Source of the DNA: Akkermansia muciniphila
GTDB lineage: Bacteria; Verrucomicrobiota; Verrucomicrobiia; Verrucomicrobiales; V1-33
Length of the DNA: 60,449 nt
Assembly: GCA_945900785.1 (NCBI GenBank)
Contig: CAMDJM010000024.1
Location: 1-60,449, forward strand
Direction of reading: 5' to 3'
In this document: positions 26,929 through 36,457 of the stretch, in pieces
Layout of the letters: every line of letters starts with the position of its first letter
Position numbering within the stretch: the stretch's first letter is position 1
Program-made: the position numbers and the translations under genes
Notes under the pieces: model-generated
Database searches by the model: none
Seen by the model: the letters and a program-made list of their open reading frames with translations, nothing else
Told to the model about the DNA's origin: nothing

Positions 26929-27492
26929 TTAAATTTTGGTATTGGCTTTCACATCCCACCCGGTCTTTACGGCGGCTGAGCCATCCGCAGGCTTAACCTG
27001 ATACTCGATTTTTGAAAAATTGAGGGAAAACGACTCGGTCGGCAGCGGGCGGGGGCCTCCTGGCGTGGCCGGTGGGGCGGCATTGGAGGAGAAGGAGGAA
27101 ACCAGGATGTCCGTCAGGGTGATTTCCATATATTCCGCTGGGGCTTCACCTCCCGTTGGATCGCTGCTGGGCTTGCGCACATAGAGGGTGGCTGAGGGAA
27201 TGTGATTGCCCTGGGCGCAGGCCAGCATGAGGAGCGGGGAAGATTTATCGTTATTGCAGACGAAGTGGAAGTCCTGGAAGCTGGCTTTGCCCGTTCCTCC
27301 GCCGCCGGCGGTAGTGCTGGCTGGATTGGAAACCCCTCAACTGAAGGAACTGACTTCGATAGTGCCAGGATAGCGGGCATCGCGGGATTCTCCTGGAATG
27401 CCGTCAAGCTTGAGCAAGTAGTCTGAACCGGCGGCATGGACGAAGGGTGAACAGAAGGTAAGCAAGGAGGCGACGAAGAGGGTTGGTTTCAT
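26929..27492 (-). pseudogene. Hcp-like gene stopped by TGA at a conserved Trp
   Basis: From ATG 27492 the frame gives a signal peptide (MKPTLFVASLLTFCSPFVHA) and the Hcp start YLLKLDGIPGESRDARYPG, then IEVSSFS, then TGA at 27337-27339 (codon 52), then GVSNPASTTAGGG and the whole rest of the domain to a stop at 26929 (187 codons in all). Hcp-like proteins have SFSWGVS at this place, so a TGG has become TGA. Everything after the stop remains conserved and in frame. TGA is a normal stop elsewhere in the window (for example 1142-1144), so a changed code is not the reason. A recent mutation or a single-base sequencing error is most likely. Confidence 0.85.
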
Positions 27493-27633
27493 GGCGGTTA
27501 AGTGAGTTAGGATTTAATGTGGGTTCCGCAGAGGTGGAACTACTGAATCAATCGCGGACCATGAAGGGCTCTGTCAATTTTTTCTGCAATTTTTTTCCGG
27601 CCAATTTTAGAACCAGCAGAGAGGTCAAGTTTC

Positions 27634-28743
27634 TCAAGTCTCCAGGATCGCCGCCGCAGCCCGGTGATAGGCCCCATTTCCGGCCAGACCCGCGATGACA
27701 CTGGCCAGCTCCGTCTGAAGCTGGGTGCGGGCGGAGGCATCCTCGTGCAGCCGCGTCAGTTCACGGGCAATGCGGGCCGGAGTGCAGTGGGTCTGGATGA
27801 GTTCCCTCACCACTTCCCGTTTTGCCAGCAGATTGACCATGCCGAGGAACGGCACCCGGATAACCATCCTGCCAAAGAGCCAGGTGCCCCAGGCGACTTT
27901 ATAAACCAGGCAATAGGGCAGGCCATGGATGGCGGCCTCCAGAGTGGCGGTGCCGCTGGCGACCGCCCCGCAACACACGCGCTGCATGAGGGTGTGCACC
28001 GTGCCGGTTTCAATCCTGACGCCTTCCAGCGGATGGGCGGCGAGATGCGCCTGCATCAGCACCGCCAGCTTTTCGGAAGCGGCGGAGACGGCAAAGGTCA
28101 GGCGGGGATCCGCCGCCTGCATGAGGCGGGCGGCTTCGAGGAGGATAGGGAAGAGCTTCGAGACCTCGCGGTGCCGGCTGCCAGGAAAGAGGCCAATCGT
28201 GTCAGGCTCGCGCTGGATTCCAAGCCTCCGGGTCTGGTGATATTCCACGAGGGGATGCCCGCCGAAGACGGTGCGCAGGCCCACGCCTTCGTAGAGATCC
28301 TTTTCAAATGGGAAGATGCAGATCATGAGGTCCAGCAGACGCGCCATCTTCGGGATGCGGCTGCGCTGCCATGCCCAGACCTGCGGGCTGATGTAATAGA
28401 TGATTTTGCCGGAATAGCCGGCCTGCCGCAGGGCCCTGGCCATCCGGAGATTGAAGCCCGGATAGTCGATCAGGACCACCGCGTCCGGCTGAAGCGTCAG
28501 GATCCGCTGGAGGGTCTGGTCAAATTTTTCCCTGAACCAGCCGTATTTTTTGAGGACATCGACCAAGCCAACCACGCCGGCCTCCTCGACCCAGTCGCTG
28601 ATGTCAGGGGAAAGGGAGTGCATTTCGCTGCCGCCCAGGCCATGGATGGCGAGGGTGGGGGAACTGGCCCGCCATTCTTCCATCAGGCCAGCGCCATGGC
28701 GGTCGCCACTGCGCTCACCGGCCAGGAGGAAGATGGTTTTCAT
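27634..28743 (-). CDS. lpxB: Lipid-A-disaccharide synthase
   Basis: The product is 369 residues, close to the usual 380. It shows LpxB hallmarks: LLAGERSGDRHGAGLM at the start (AGExSGD), VLIDYPGFNLRMARAL, IIYYISPQVWAWQRSRI, ICIFPFEKDLYEG and FGGHPLVE, and LFPGSRHREVSKLFPILLEAA further on. It condenses UDP-diacylglucosamine with lipid X at the inner membrane in lipid A synthesis. It is the last gene of ribH-nusB-lpxB, with 77 bases after nusB. Together with kdsD and the lptA-like gene in this window it shows an LPS-making outer membrane. Confidence 0.95.
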   Translation of the reverse strand: MKTIFLLAGERSGDRHGAGLMEEWRASSPTLAIHGLGGSEMHSLSPDISDWVEEAGVVGLVDVLKKYGWFREKFDQTLQRILTLQPDAVVLIDYPGFNLRMARALRQAGYSGKIIYYISPQVWAWQRSRIPKMARLLDLMICIFPFEKDLYEGVGLRTVFGGHPLVEYHQTRRLGIQREPDTIGLFPGSRHREVSKLFPILLEAARLMQAADPRLTFAVSAASEKLAVLMQAHLAAHPLEGVRIETGTVHTLMQRVCCGAVASGTATLEAAIHGLPYCLVYKVAWGTWLFGRMVIRVPFLGMVNLLAKREVVRELIQTHCTPARIARELTRLHEDASARTQLQTELASVIAGLAGNGAYHRAAAAILET

Positions 28744-28820
28744 GGATTGGCGGGGCCAGGGTGGAGTGGGGCTATTTCGCCAGGATCAAGACGGCCACAA
28801 CCGGCACTTTGCCGCCGGAT

Positions 28821-29279
28821 TCAGTTTCCTGGAGGCTCTGCCGCCGGCTCTTTTTTGGGGGAGACCCGGAGGGGACGATGGAGGTCCTGCTTCAGGCGGT
28901 CGAGCACGCCATTGACAAACCGGCCGCTGTCCGGCGTGCCGAAGCGTTTGGAGATTTCGATCGCTTCGTTGATAGCGACAATGGGAGGCACGTCATCCCG
29001 GTGGAACATCTCGTAGATGGCAAGACGCAGGATATTGCGGTCCACGCCAGCAAGGCGTTCGAGGGAGAAGTTTTCGAGGCAGCCCACCAGGCGGCGGTCG
29101 ATCTCCTCAAGGTGGGTGACCACACCATGATAGAGTTCCACGGCGTGCTGGCGGATTTTCGGGCCGGCGCTGTGGATTTCGAAGAATCCATCGACTTCGT
29201 GTTCAGCTCCGGGAGGAGTGAAGTCGCGGCTGAAGAGAAGCTGGACGGCTGTTTCGCGGCCTTCGCGGCGTTTACTCAT
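28821..29279 (-). CDS. nusB: Transcription antitermination factor NusB
   Basis: The product is 152 residues. It starts SKRREGRETAVQLLFSRDF and carries LAGVDRNILRLAIYEMFH and AINEAIEISKRFGTPDSGRFVNGVL (split here only for length), the standard NusB signatures. It binds boxA RNA with NusE in rRNA antitermination. The start overlaps the end of ribH by 8 bases, an order (ribH-nusB) conserved in many bacteria. Confidence 0.95.
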   Translation of the reverse strand: MSKRREGRETAVQLLFSRDFTPPGAEHEVDGFFEIHSAGPKIRQHAVELYHGVVTHLEEIDRRLVGCLENFSLERLAGVDRNILRLAIYEMFHRDDVPPIVAINEAIEISKRFGTPDSGRFVNGVLDRLKQDLHRPLRVSPKKEPAAEPPGN

Positions 29280-29781
29280 CCTCGTTTTTGCGGGGGGTGG
29301 GGTAGGCTGTGTGCAGTTTGGAAAAGAGTTCCGCCATGTTGAGAGCGGCGCGGGCGGCTTCCACCCCGCGGTTCATCTGATCGCCAAACACCCGGGCCCG
29401 GGCCTGGGCTTCATCATTCACCAGCAGGACCATATTGATGATGGGCGTGAGGTGACGGACGGACATTTCCTGCAGTTTGTCCGCGACAGACTGGGTGATC
29501 AGGTCGGCGTGCCCGGTTTCCCCACGGATCACGATGCCGAGGCAGATGACGACGTCAGCATTGGTGTATTGCATGACGTATTCCGCACAGACCGGGATCT
29601 CCCATGCGCCAGGGACGCGGTAGAGGGGGACGCTGGCCGCTGGCATGATTCCCAGGAGTTCAGCCTTGGTGGAGTCCAGCAAGCCGTTCATTAAAGGCTC
29701 GTTATACATGCTGGCCACGATGGCGAAGGTCTTACGGGGGCCGATGAGGCGCGGTTTGCGGGGAAGGGTCTGCGATGCCAT
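29272..29781 (-). CDS. ribH: 6,7-dimethyl-8-ribityllumazine synthase
   Basis: The product is 169 residues from ATG 29781; the frame stays open to 29880 but the extra residues are basic and unlike the family. Motifs include AIVASMYNEPLMNGLLD, VPGAWEIPVCAEY and VIRGETGHADLITQ, whose His is the catalytic one. The enzyme makes lumazine, the precursor of riboflavin, and normally assembles into pentamers or capsids. The later segment PIINMVLLVNDEAQARAR differs from the usual PVxFGVLTxxxxEQA, a variant that could affect phosphate or pentamer contacts. It is first in the ribH-nusB-lpxB operon. Confidence 0.92.
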   Translation of the reverse strand: MASQTLPRKPRLIGPRKTFAIVASMYNEPLMNGLLDSTKAELLGIMPAASVPLYRVPGAWEIPVCAEYVMQYTNADVVICLGIVIRGETGHADLITQSVADKLQEMSVRHLTPIINMVLLVNDEAQARARVFGDQMNRGVEAARAALNMAELFSKLHTAYPTPRKNEDE

Positions 29782-29937
29782 AAAAAAGGGAGCGCACAAC
29801 TTCGCGACGGGGAAGGGCAGGCGCAACCCTTTTTGCGGACCTTTTGCGTGATGTGGATGCGCCCGTCTTCGGCGGGACACTACGGCAGTGGCCCGGGGGT
29901 TTCCGTGAGTGGATGAAGCCGCGACTGCGTGCTGTTC

Positions 29938-30063
29938 TCAACGGGTTGAGGTAGGAGCCCATCTTTGCTGAAGTGCCATGAAACGCTGCACATCCGGGAG
30001 CCGGTCTTCCGCTTCGGCGAAGTGAGGCCGATCCTCTTGGCAGATCCGGATGGGCAGGCTCAT
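29938..30063 (-). CDS. Short ORF coupled to the ParD-like antitoxin gene
   Basis: This 41-residue frame starts at an ATG that overlaps the antitoxin stop (ATGA at 30060-30063) and ends at TGA 29938. The overlap is what one expects for the toxin of a ParDE pair, but the product (starting MSLPIRICQEDRPHF) is far shorter than ParE and shows none of its motifs. It could be a toxin remnant, an unrelated small protein or noncoding. Confidence 0.35.
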   Translation of the reverse strand: MSLPIRICQEDRPHFAEAEDRLPDVQRFMALQQRWAPTSTR

Positions 30064-30290
30064 GCGCGGGTCGTTTGTCGGATGCGCTCAAGGACGCTCG
30101 CATCATAGGGATGATGCGGAGAACGGACGCCTCCCAGCAAGGCGGGTTCGAGAGCGGGCGATTCGTCGAATTCCTGATGCTCAAGGACCCGCAAGGCTTC
30201 GCGCACGACATCGCTTTCATCGGCGTAGCGGCCGGTATCGATCAGGCGGTCAACGAGCTGGCTGAGGGCGGGCGGAAGATCGATGGTCAT
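30060..30290 (-). CDS. ParD-like ribbon-helix-helix antitoxin
   Basis: The product is 76 residues. It begins MTIDLPPALSQLVDRLIDTG and continues RYADESDVVREALRVLEHQE, the ribbon-helix-helix pattern of ParD/CC2985-type antitoxins, followed by a toxin-binding tail. Such proteins repress their own operon and neutralise a ParE-like toxin. No ParE-like gene is seen on either side; only a 41-codon ORF is coupled to it. Confidence 0.82.
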   Translation of the reverse strand: MTIDLPPALSQLVDRLIDTGRYADESDVVREALRVLEHQEFDESPALEPALLGGVRSPHHPYDASVLERIRQTTRA

Positions 30291-30482
30291 GCTCGAAGTT
30301 TACGGGGTGAAGGGTTCTTCTCAAGTGCGGAGACAGAAGTGAACATAGCTTGTGGTTATTCAGTTCAGAGCCCGGGGGATGGCGGATGCTCCTGAAGTTG
30401 GCTGGTAGGCACCGGTATATTTTGACGAATATTCCCACGTTAGTGCTTACACGGCGGGACGGGGCTTGTTCCGGTGTTTTGA

Positions 30483-31337
30483 TCAGCGGCCGAGGCGTTT
30501 TTCGAGGGTGCTCCGCACTTTGGCGGAGAAGCGTTCGATGAAGCCCATGGTGTAGTCGACGAGGTCGAGGGAGTCATCCTGGATCAAGGGGGTGAGGTCC
30601 ATGGCGTAGGCCAGGGCGTCGGCGCCATCGCTGGCGTGGGAGTTGAAGAAGGTGGCATTGGCGCGGTGGCGGCCCATGACGGCGAGGTCGTAGCGTTTGC
30701 CGCCTGCGATTTGACTGTCGAAGATCCCGCTCAGGGCTCCTGCCAGCACTTCGTGGCCGCTTAGGTTGTGCAGGGTTTTTTCGCCGTCGTCCATCCAGTC
30801 GAGATTCCGCCAGACTTCGCAGCCATGCACGGCCTTGGGGCGGTTGGACTGGGGCAGGCGGCGGATGGCGCCGATGACTGCGGCCATGACGCCGATGTGG
30901 GTATCGTGCTTGTCTGCAGGCTGATGGGTGTAAACGATCTCCGGCTGGCAGCCGCTCAGGATCTGGAACAGATCGTCTTCAAGCCGCAGATCGGTGGCGG
31001 ATTTCACCTGAGCGCTGGGATGGTCCAACTGGGCCATATAGCCATAGCGCCCGACCCGGGCGGCGAGGTCTTGTTCTTCGCGCCGGACGACTTGCATGGC
31101 TTCATCTGTAAAAGCGGCATAGGCTCCGGCCCGGGAGCTGCCGGCACCATTGGTGCAGGTCACCCCGCCGAACCATCGGTCCGGGGCATGGAAACAGGCG
31201 GCGATGCCGTGCAGGGCCATGAATTCCAAATCGTCCTGGTGGGCACCGATGCCGAGGTGGGTGATGCGGCGCAGGGCTTCGGGCAGGGGCTGACCATCTG
31301 GAACCAGCACGGAGGCAGCATTTTGGGAAAACTTCAT
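30483..31337 (-). CDS. PIG-L (LmbE-like) family deacetylase
   Basis: The product is 284 residues from ATG 31337; codons further upstream are open but code for a sequence unlike the family. The zinc-site motifs are present: GAHQDDLEFMA in place of the usual AHPDD, and YTHQPADKHDTHIGV, which supplies the second His. Family members remove acetyl groups from N-acetylglucosamine-type sugars. The gene follows a ROK-type kinase gene on the same strand with 82 bases between, so both probably act on the same amino sugar. Confidence 0.88.
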   Translation of the reverse strand: MKFSQNAASVLVPDGQPLPEALRRITHLGIGAHQDDLEFMALHGIAACFHAPDRWFGGVTCTNGAGSSRAGAYAAFTDEAMQVVRREEQDLAARVGRYGYMAQLDHPSAQVKSATDLRLEDDLFQILSGCQPEIVYTHQPADKHDTHIGVMAAVIGAIRRLPQSNRPKAVHGCEVWRNLDWMDDGEKTLHNLSGHEVLAGALSGIFDSQIAGGKRYDLAVMGRHRANATFFNSHASDGADALAYAMDLTPLIQDDSLDLVDYTMGFIERFSAKVRSTLEKRLGR

Positions 31338-31419
31338 AAAAGAGATGAGGGGCTGGAAAAAGAAAGCCGCAGCGCATTGCATAACGCCACGGCCCCATGG
31401 GGAAAAGCTTAAAATTAAT

Positions 31420-32808
31420 TCAAACTGCCAGCGCCACCTGCTGCAGGTCAGGGAGGCTGGCGGCGGCACAGGCTTGGCCGACCCGCCGGCTTTTTTCGTC
31501 AGGCAGCTGGACATTGACCCGCGCGGCGAGTTCCGGAAATTCCGCCGCGAGGACTTCCTGCGCGGTGCTCAGGATGAGGCCGCCGCCCTTGCCGCTGGTG
31601 ACGCGTCCCAGAATCAGGGCATGGCGGAAATCGTAAAACTCGGCATAGTAGGCCAGGCTGTATCCCAGATAGGTGCCGATGGTGCGGTAGATGGCCAGCG
31701 CCCGGGGATCATCCTGACCCATCAAAAACTGCACCAGCCGCAGGCGTTCCGGCAGGCCCATCTCCGGCGGCACTGGAATCCCGGCAGCCGGGATCAGGCG
31801 GTTCACAGCCTGTTGGGAAAAATACAAGGCCCCGACGCCCCGGTCGCCTGACCATTCCTCGAGCACGGCCTCCGGATTGAAGTCCACCGGCGCAAAGGCC
31901 AGCTCGCTGAGCCAGCCCGTCATGCGGCCTTCCAGGGTTAAAAAACCTGCGGCCTCGCTGGATCCCATGGCGATGCCCAGCACGCCATTTTCCTTCAGGG
32001 AGAGGGCTCCGGCCAGCGCGGTCACATCCCCGTCATTCACCACCTCCAGCGGCACTCCCCATTCCTCTCTCAGCCGTTCAAAGAGGCCCTGGGCTTCCGA
32101 CATCCGTTCCGGCTTCACATTGCGGAGCAGACTGGCGACCATGAAGCGGTTGTTCACAATCACGCCCGCCGAGCTGCCGCCGATGGCATCCACCCGGGGC
32201 AAATAGGACGCCGCCGCCCGCAGGCCGGCGTTGAGGTGCTCGTAGTGGTAATCAGGGTCCGTTTGCGGCCGGGGGTCCCAGGCAAATTCATCGCTGTAAA
32301 GCACCACTCCATCCTTCACGGCGGCCACTTTGTAATCGCTGGCCCCGAGATCGAATCCAATGCGGCATCCTCCCAAATGCCCGCCAATCACCGAGCCGAC
32401 TTCCCGGGCTGTTGGCACGGCGGAGGCGGGCACCGCCTCGACGGTAAAGGGCCGCCCGTAGCATTTCTCCATCATGTCTGCATCAAAAGCCCGGGCTCCC
32501 CCTGGCGTGTAGTCTGCCGCCACGGCGGCGGCAATCTCCACCGGGCCCCCCACGATCAGCCGCCAGCCCCCCCGGGCCCACAGTAAAAATTTCACCAACC
32601 GCTCCACATACCGCAGGGTCTCCGGATCCGTGATCGGCCGCACCACCGTTTCGAATCGGGAAAACCGGCCATTTTCACCTTCCAGGCCCAGCACCAGGGG
32701 CACCCCATCCTGCACCGTTTCCCGGTAAGCACGGTTCCATAACACCGCCGGCACGAAGCCAGGATCCAATTCGGGCACTCTCAAGGGGTTGAGCGTAATG
32801 GTAATCAT
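31420..32808 (-). CDS. ROK-like sugar kinase / ASKHA-fold protein
   Basis: The product is 462 residues from ATG 32808. The phosphate-1 motif of the actin/hexokinase fold is clear: CRIGFDLGASDYKVAAVKDG near residue 155. VVNDGDVTALAGAL and GVLGIAMGSSEAAGFL follow, as in ROK kinases (nucleotide and sugar sites). An N-terminal region of about 150 residues precedes the kinase core and is longer than in ordinary ROK proteins. The usual ROK zinc motif (CxCGxxGC) is not present. It probably phosphorylates a sugar handled with the PIG-L deacetylase encoded next. Confidence 0.75.
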   Translation of the reverse strand: MITITLNPLRVPELDPGFVPAVLWNRAYRETVQDGVPLVLGLEGENGRFSRFETVVRPITDPETLRYVERLVKFLLWARGGWRLIVGGPVEIAAAVAADYTPGGARAFDADMMEKCYGRPFTVEAVPASAVPTAREVGSVIGGHLGGCRIGFDLGASDYKVAAVKDGVVLYSDEFAWDPRPQTDPDYHYEHLNAGLRAAASYLPRVDAIGGSSAGVIVNNRFMVASLLRNVKPERMSEAQGLFERLREEWGVPLEVVNDGDVTALAGALSLKENGVLGIAMGSSEAAGFLTLEGRMTGWLSELAFAPVDFNPEAVLEEWSGDRGVGALYFSQQAVNRLIPAAGIPVPPEMGLPERLRLVQFLMGQDDPRALAIYRTIGTYLGYSLAYYAEFYDFRHALILGRVTSGKGGGLILSTAQEVLAAEFPELAARVNVQLPDEKSRRVGQACAAASLPDLQQVALAV

Positions 32809-33068
32809 TTTGGAAAGCCTAAGTCTGATTTCCGCCAAGTCTACCCGTTATCCAGTGGGTTTGCATCCTTTTCAAAGGACTGTAATGTTATCTTCACGGA
32901 TAATCCCATCATGGCACCGGGCGGCGTGGTGCCGGAAGCAAATTTTGTTTGTCCCAAGCCGGTCCTGGCAAGGCCGTGCCTTGATCGTTGATCTGATTTT
33001 TTTCCGAACGGCTGTAACCAGCATGAGGAAAAAAGGGTATCTGGCGTTGAAACCAATGTTGATCTGCC

Positions 33069-36000
33069 ATGAAACGACTTGCTATTCTTCCCGCATTTCT
33101 CTTTGCCGCTCCCGTTCAGGCGCAGCCGCATGATTTTGGCGACCTGCCGGATGCCTACGGCACCCTCCTGCCGAATGGCGCACGGCATTTGATCGTTCCG
33201 GGATTTTCCCTGGGAACGCAGCCGGATGCGGAGGCGGATGGCGCGCCGGGTCCGCTGGAGGATGGGGATGACACCAGCGGCACCCCTGCCCAGGATGATG
33301 AGGATGGCCTGGTGGCGCTGCATCAGCCGGAGAAGGGCATCATCGCATGGCAGCGGGGGGCTTGGACGCAATTGATCATGGATTTAAAATTGCCTGCGGT
33401 GCTGGACGAGGCCGGGCTGGACGGGTGGGCGGACTGGAATGCGGACGGGGATTTTGCTGATGCGGACGAGCGGGTCCTGGCGAACATCCGCGTGAAGGAG
33501 TTGCGCCCGAATCAGGCGGACGGGCTCGGCAAGCATCCGCGCGGGGTGTTCGTTTCACTGAATGCAGCGGCTACAGTGCCGGTGCGGGTGCGCTTGAGTC
33601 AGAACGGCTTGGCGTCGCCGGATGGCGATGGGGGGTCCGGGGGAGGTGGAGGATTACTTGGTCACGACGGTCGCCCCGTCCCAGGCCACGGGCGTGGCGG
33701 CGCATCAGCGCGACGGGCAGGTGTGGATCACCTGGGATTTTGATCCGGCGGCCCCGCCGCAGATTTACGCAATCTACCGTGCGACGGCTCCGTTCGTGAA
33801 TGTAGCCAATGCGACGCTCATGGCGCGGCTGTTTCCTGATGAATATGCTGGCCTGAACCTCGCGCGGGAAATGCGTGATGTCTTCGGCGGCACCGTGGCG
33901 CACGATCATTTCACCATCCCGGATGCGTCAGGCAATCCGCTCACCCTGACTATCGGAGAGGGCCTGGGTGTGGACACGGTGCGCGCCGGCGGCACCTGGT
34001 TCTATGCCGTAGTCCCCTATGGGCAGACCACGGTGAACCTGACGGCGGAGGCCGCCGTGACGACCACGCTGAATCCCGCCACGCCACCGAAACTGCAGGT
34101 CCAGCAGACGGGGCTGATCGGTCCCGTGGGCGGGCCACGGCATCGCCTGACGTTTCTGAATGTGTGGGTGGATGGCGACGATCCCGCAGTGCTGGGACTG
34201 GGTGCGGCTTTCCCGCTAATGGCGAACCGCGCGCGCCGCTGCGTGCCGCATCACTGCCTGCTGATGTCGCCGGAAACCCTGCCGCCGGGGCCGCGTCCGC
34301 TGGCGTTTGGCGGGCACGGCGGGAATGGCGAGGCGACCTATTGGTTGGGCACCGGCACGCAGGATAACGGGCTCGGCCCCGCGCCCACGAAGGGCTTTGT
34401 CTGCTATCTGGAGGACCGCATGTTCCTGCTCCACAACGGAGTGCCGGAGGGGAATAACACGGCCTATCTCGGTTATGTGCCAGGCTTTGATCCCTTCACC
34501 AGCATCAACGCCTATGAAGGCATGGTCAGCGCGGATCCCTTTGCGCTCAACCCACCTGCGAATGCTGTTATCGAGCCCTACCCCATTCGCCGCTGGAATT
34601 GGCTGCTGGATCAGTTCCTCGCCGATCCGCTGATGAAGGTGGACCCTGACCGCGTGTCCATGTTCGGCCACAGTGCGGGCGGGAAGGGTACGCTGAACTG
34701 GGTGCGCACATCGCCGGAGCGCTTCGCCTTCGCCGCCGCGCACAATGCGGAGATCGGGAACAACATGAGCTTCAGTCAGGATGTGCCGCGTTTTGGCTTT
34801 CCCATGACGCCGCCGCTCACCGGCACCACGCCGGATCCGGGGCAGAATCTGCTGGTGGCGGGCATCACCAGCAGCACAGGCGGTGCGGTGCGTTTCAATG
34901 ATTTTTACAATCCTCTCAGCGATGTCTCTGCCGTGCGCGATCTGCCGCCCATGCAGTTCTGGTTCGGCCTGCGGGAGGAAAACTGGGCGGAGGATTTTGA
35001 TCACACACTGCTCAACGACGCCCGGGAAATCATGGAAGCCGCCGACGCCCGCGGCTCGGGTTCCACGCTCTTCTGGGACCTGCGGAATCATGGTGTGGAA
35101 ACATGGCAATACTCTCCCGGCTGTGGCACGCCGGCCGACTACTGGTCGCCGCAGGTGCTGCCGAATCTGACTCAGGCTGTGGCCGCGCAGACGCGGCGGG
35201 ATGACGTGGACACCATCGCCCGCTACCGGCGGCATGAATCGTATCCGGCCTTTCACAACGTGTCCGGCCGCGCCGGGCACGATGATCCCGGCATGCCCGG
35301 TTACGGCACTACGCCGCCATTTCTGGACACTCTGGCAAACTGGAGCGACCCCACGCCGTCGCCCTGCTGGCCGCACGCGGAGATCACCGGCGGCGATCTG
35401 CGCGGGACATGGGGCGGGTGGTTTGATTTTGTGAATGGCGTGCCGCTGACTGATCTGCAGGCGCTGCGCGAGACCACGAACTTCTGGGCGGTTACGCTTT
35501 TTCTAACCAAAGACACCGATGGGGCGGGCAAGGCACTGATGCCGGGTATTGATGAATGCCCTGCGAATCTGCTGGCCGCCGATGTCGCCATCCGCCGCCC
35601 GCAGCTCTTTAAGCCTGCCGCAGGTGCGGGCGTGGAATGGATGAATTGCGACCAGACCACCCGCCGTGTCCTGCAAAGCGGTCGCATCACGGTCGGCGCA
35701 GACACCGTGGTGCGGCTGCCGGATATTGCGGTGACCAAAGCACCCTCCGCTGTGCGCCTCGTCGCGGCTACGGCCATGGACTTCGGCGATGCTCCGGCCA
35801 CGATGAATAGTCAGCCCGGGAACTATCCAGTCACTCTGGCACAAGATGGCGCGCGCCATGCCAGCGATGGTATAGTCATGCTCGGCACCGCGCGGAATGT
35901 TGAATCGAACGGCACCCCACACGCCGCCGCGCTCAGCCCGGCGGAGGATGATGATGGCGTATCCGCTCCCGCGCAGTGGCAACAGGGCAGGGTAATTTCG

Positions 36001-36414
36001 CTAACTGTCACTGCCAGCGCCGATTGCCGGTTGGATGCCTGGGTGGACTGGGCGCGGAATGGCCAGTGGTCCGGTGCCCTACTGGATGTGCAGGATCAGA
36101 TTGCGGCCTCTTTGCCCCTTACCGCCGGGGCAAATGTGCTGAATGTTTATGTCCCTGACCTGGCGGTGCCCGGGGCCACCTTTGCGCGCTTCCGCGTTAG
36201 CCTGGGAGGCTGCCTTCAACCTTCCGGCCCCGCGCCGGATGGGGAGGTGGAAGACTATCCGCTGCTGATCACGACTGCGGAAACGTCTCCGGATCCCCAC
36301 GCGCTCACCGTCTCCACTACCGGCACCTGGAGCGGGGAAACCTGGAACACCCCACCCGGCCAAAGCGACCGCGAGGTGAAATTCATCACCCTGAGCAGCG
36401 GCGGCCATCAGTGA
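33069..36414 (+). pseudogene. Secreted GEVED-domain esterase gene, frameshifted in a G run
   Basis: The first frame (from ATG 33069) gives a signal peptide and an N-terminal GEVED domain up to LSQNGLASPDGDGG. The next frame (open to 36414) resumes with GPGEVEDYLVTT. The break lies at six Gs, 33630-33635: with five Gs the reading is SPDGDGGPGEVEDYLV, exactly the family signature. After it come a fibronectin-like domain, an alpha/beta-hydrolase domain with nucleophile motif FGHSAGGKGTL near 34670, and a second GEVED domain ending DGEVEDYPLL. Restored, the protein has about 1114 residues and would be a secreted esterase or peptidase. Both halves are well kept, so the shift is recent or a homopolymer sequencing error. 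Confidence 0.85.
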
Positions 36415-36435
36415 CCCGGCGGGAACGACCGGGTC
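36413..36435 (+). terminator. Possible hairpin terminator after the GEVED gene
   Basis: A 7-base stem GACCCGG / CCGGGTC with a 9-base loop sits directly at the gene end, between convergent genes. It lacks a T run, so it could be a rho-dependent stop or an RNA-protecting hairpin. Confidence 0.4.
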
Positions 36436-36457
36436 GGCTGGGATGGGCAACGGGGCG

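Noticed and set aside
27337..27339. TGA read as Trp (changed genetic code)
   Set aside because: TGA ends several intact genes here, for example the sigma factor at 1142-1144 and the AroE-like gene at 45095-45097.
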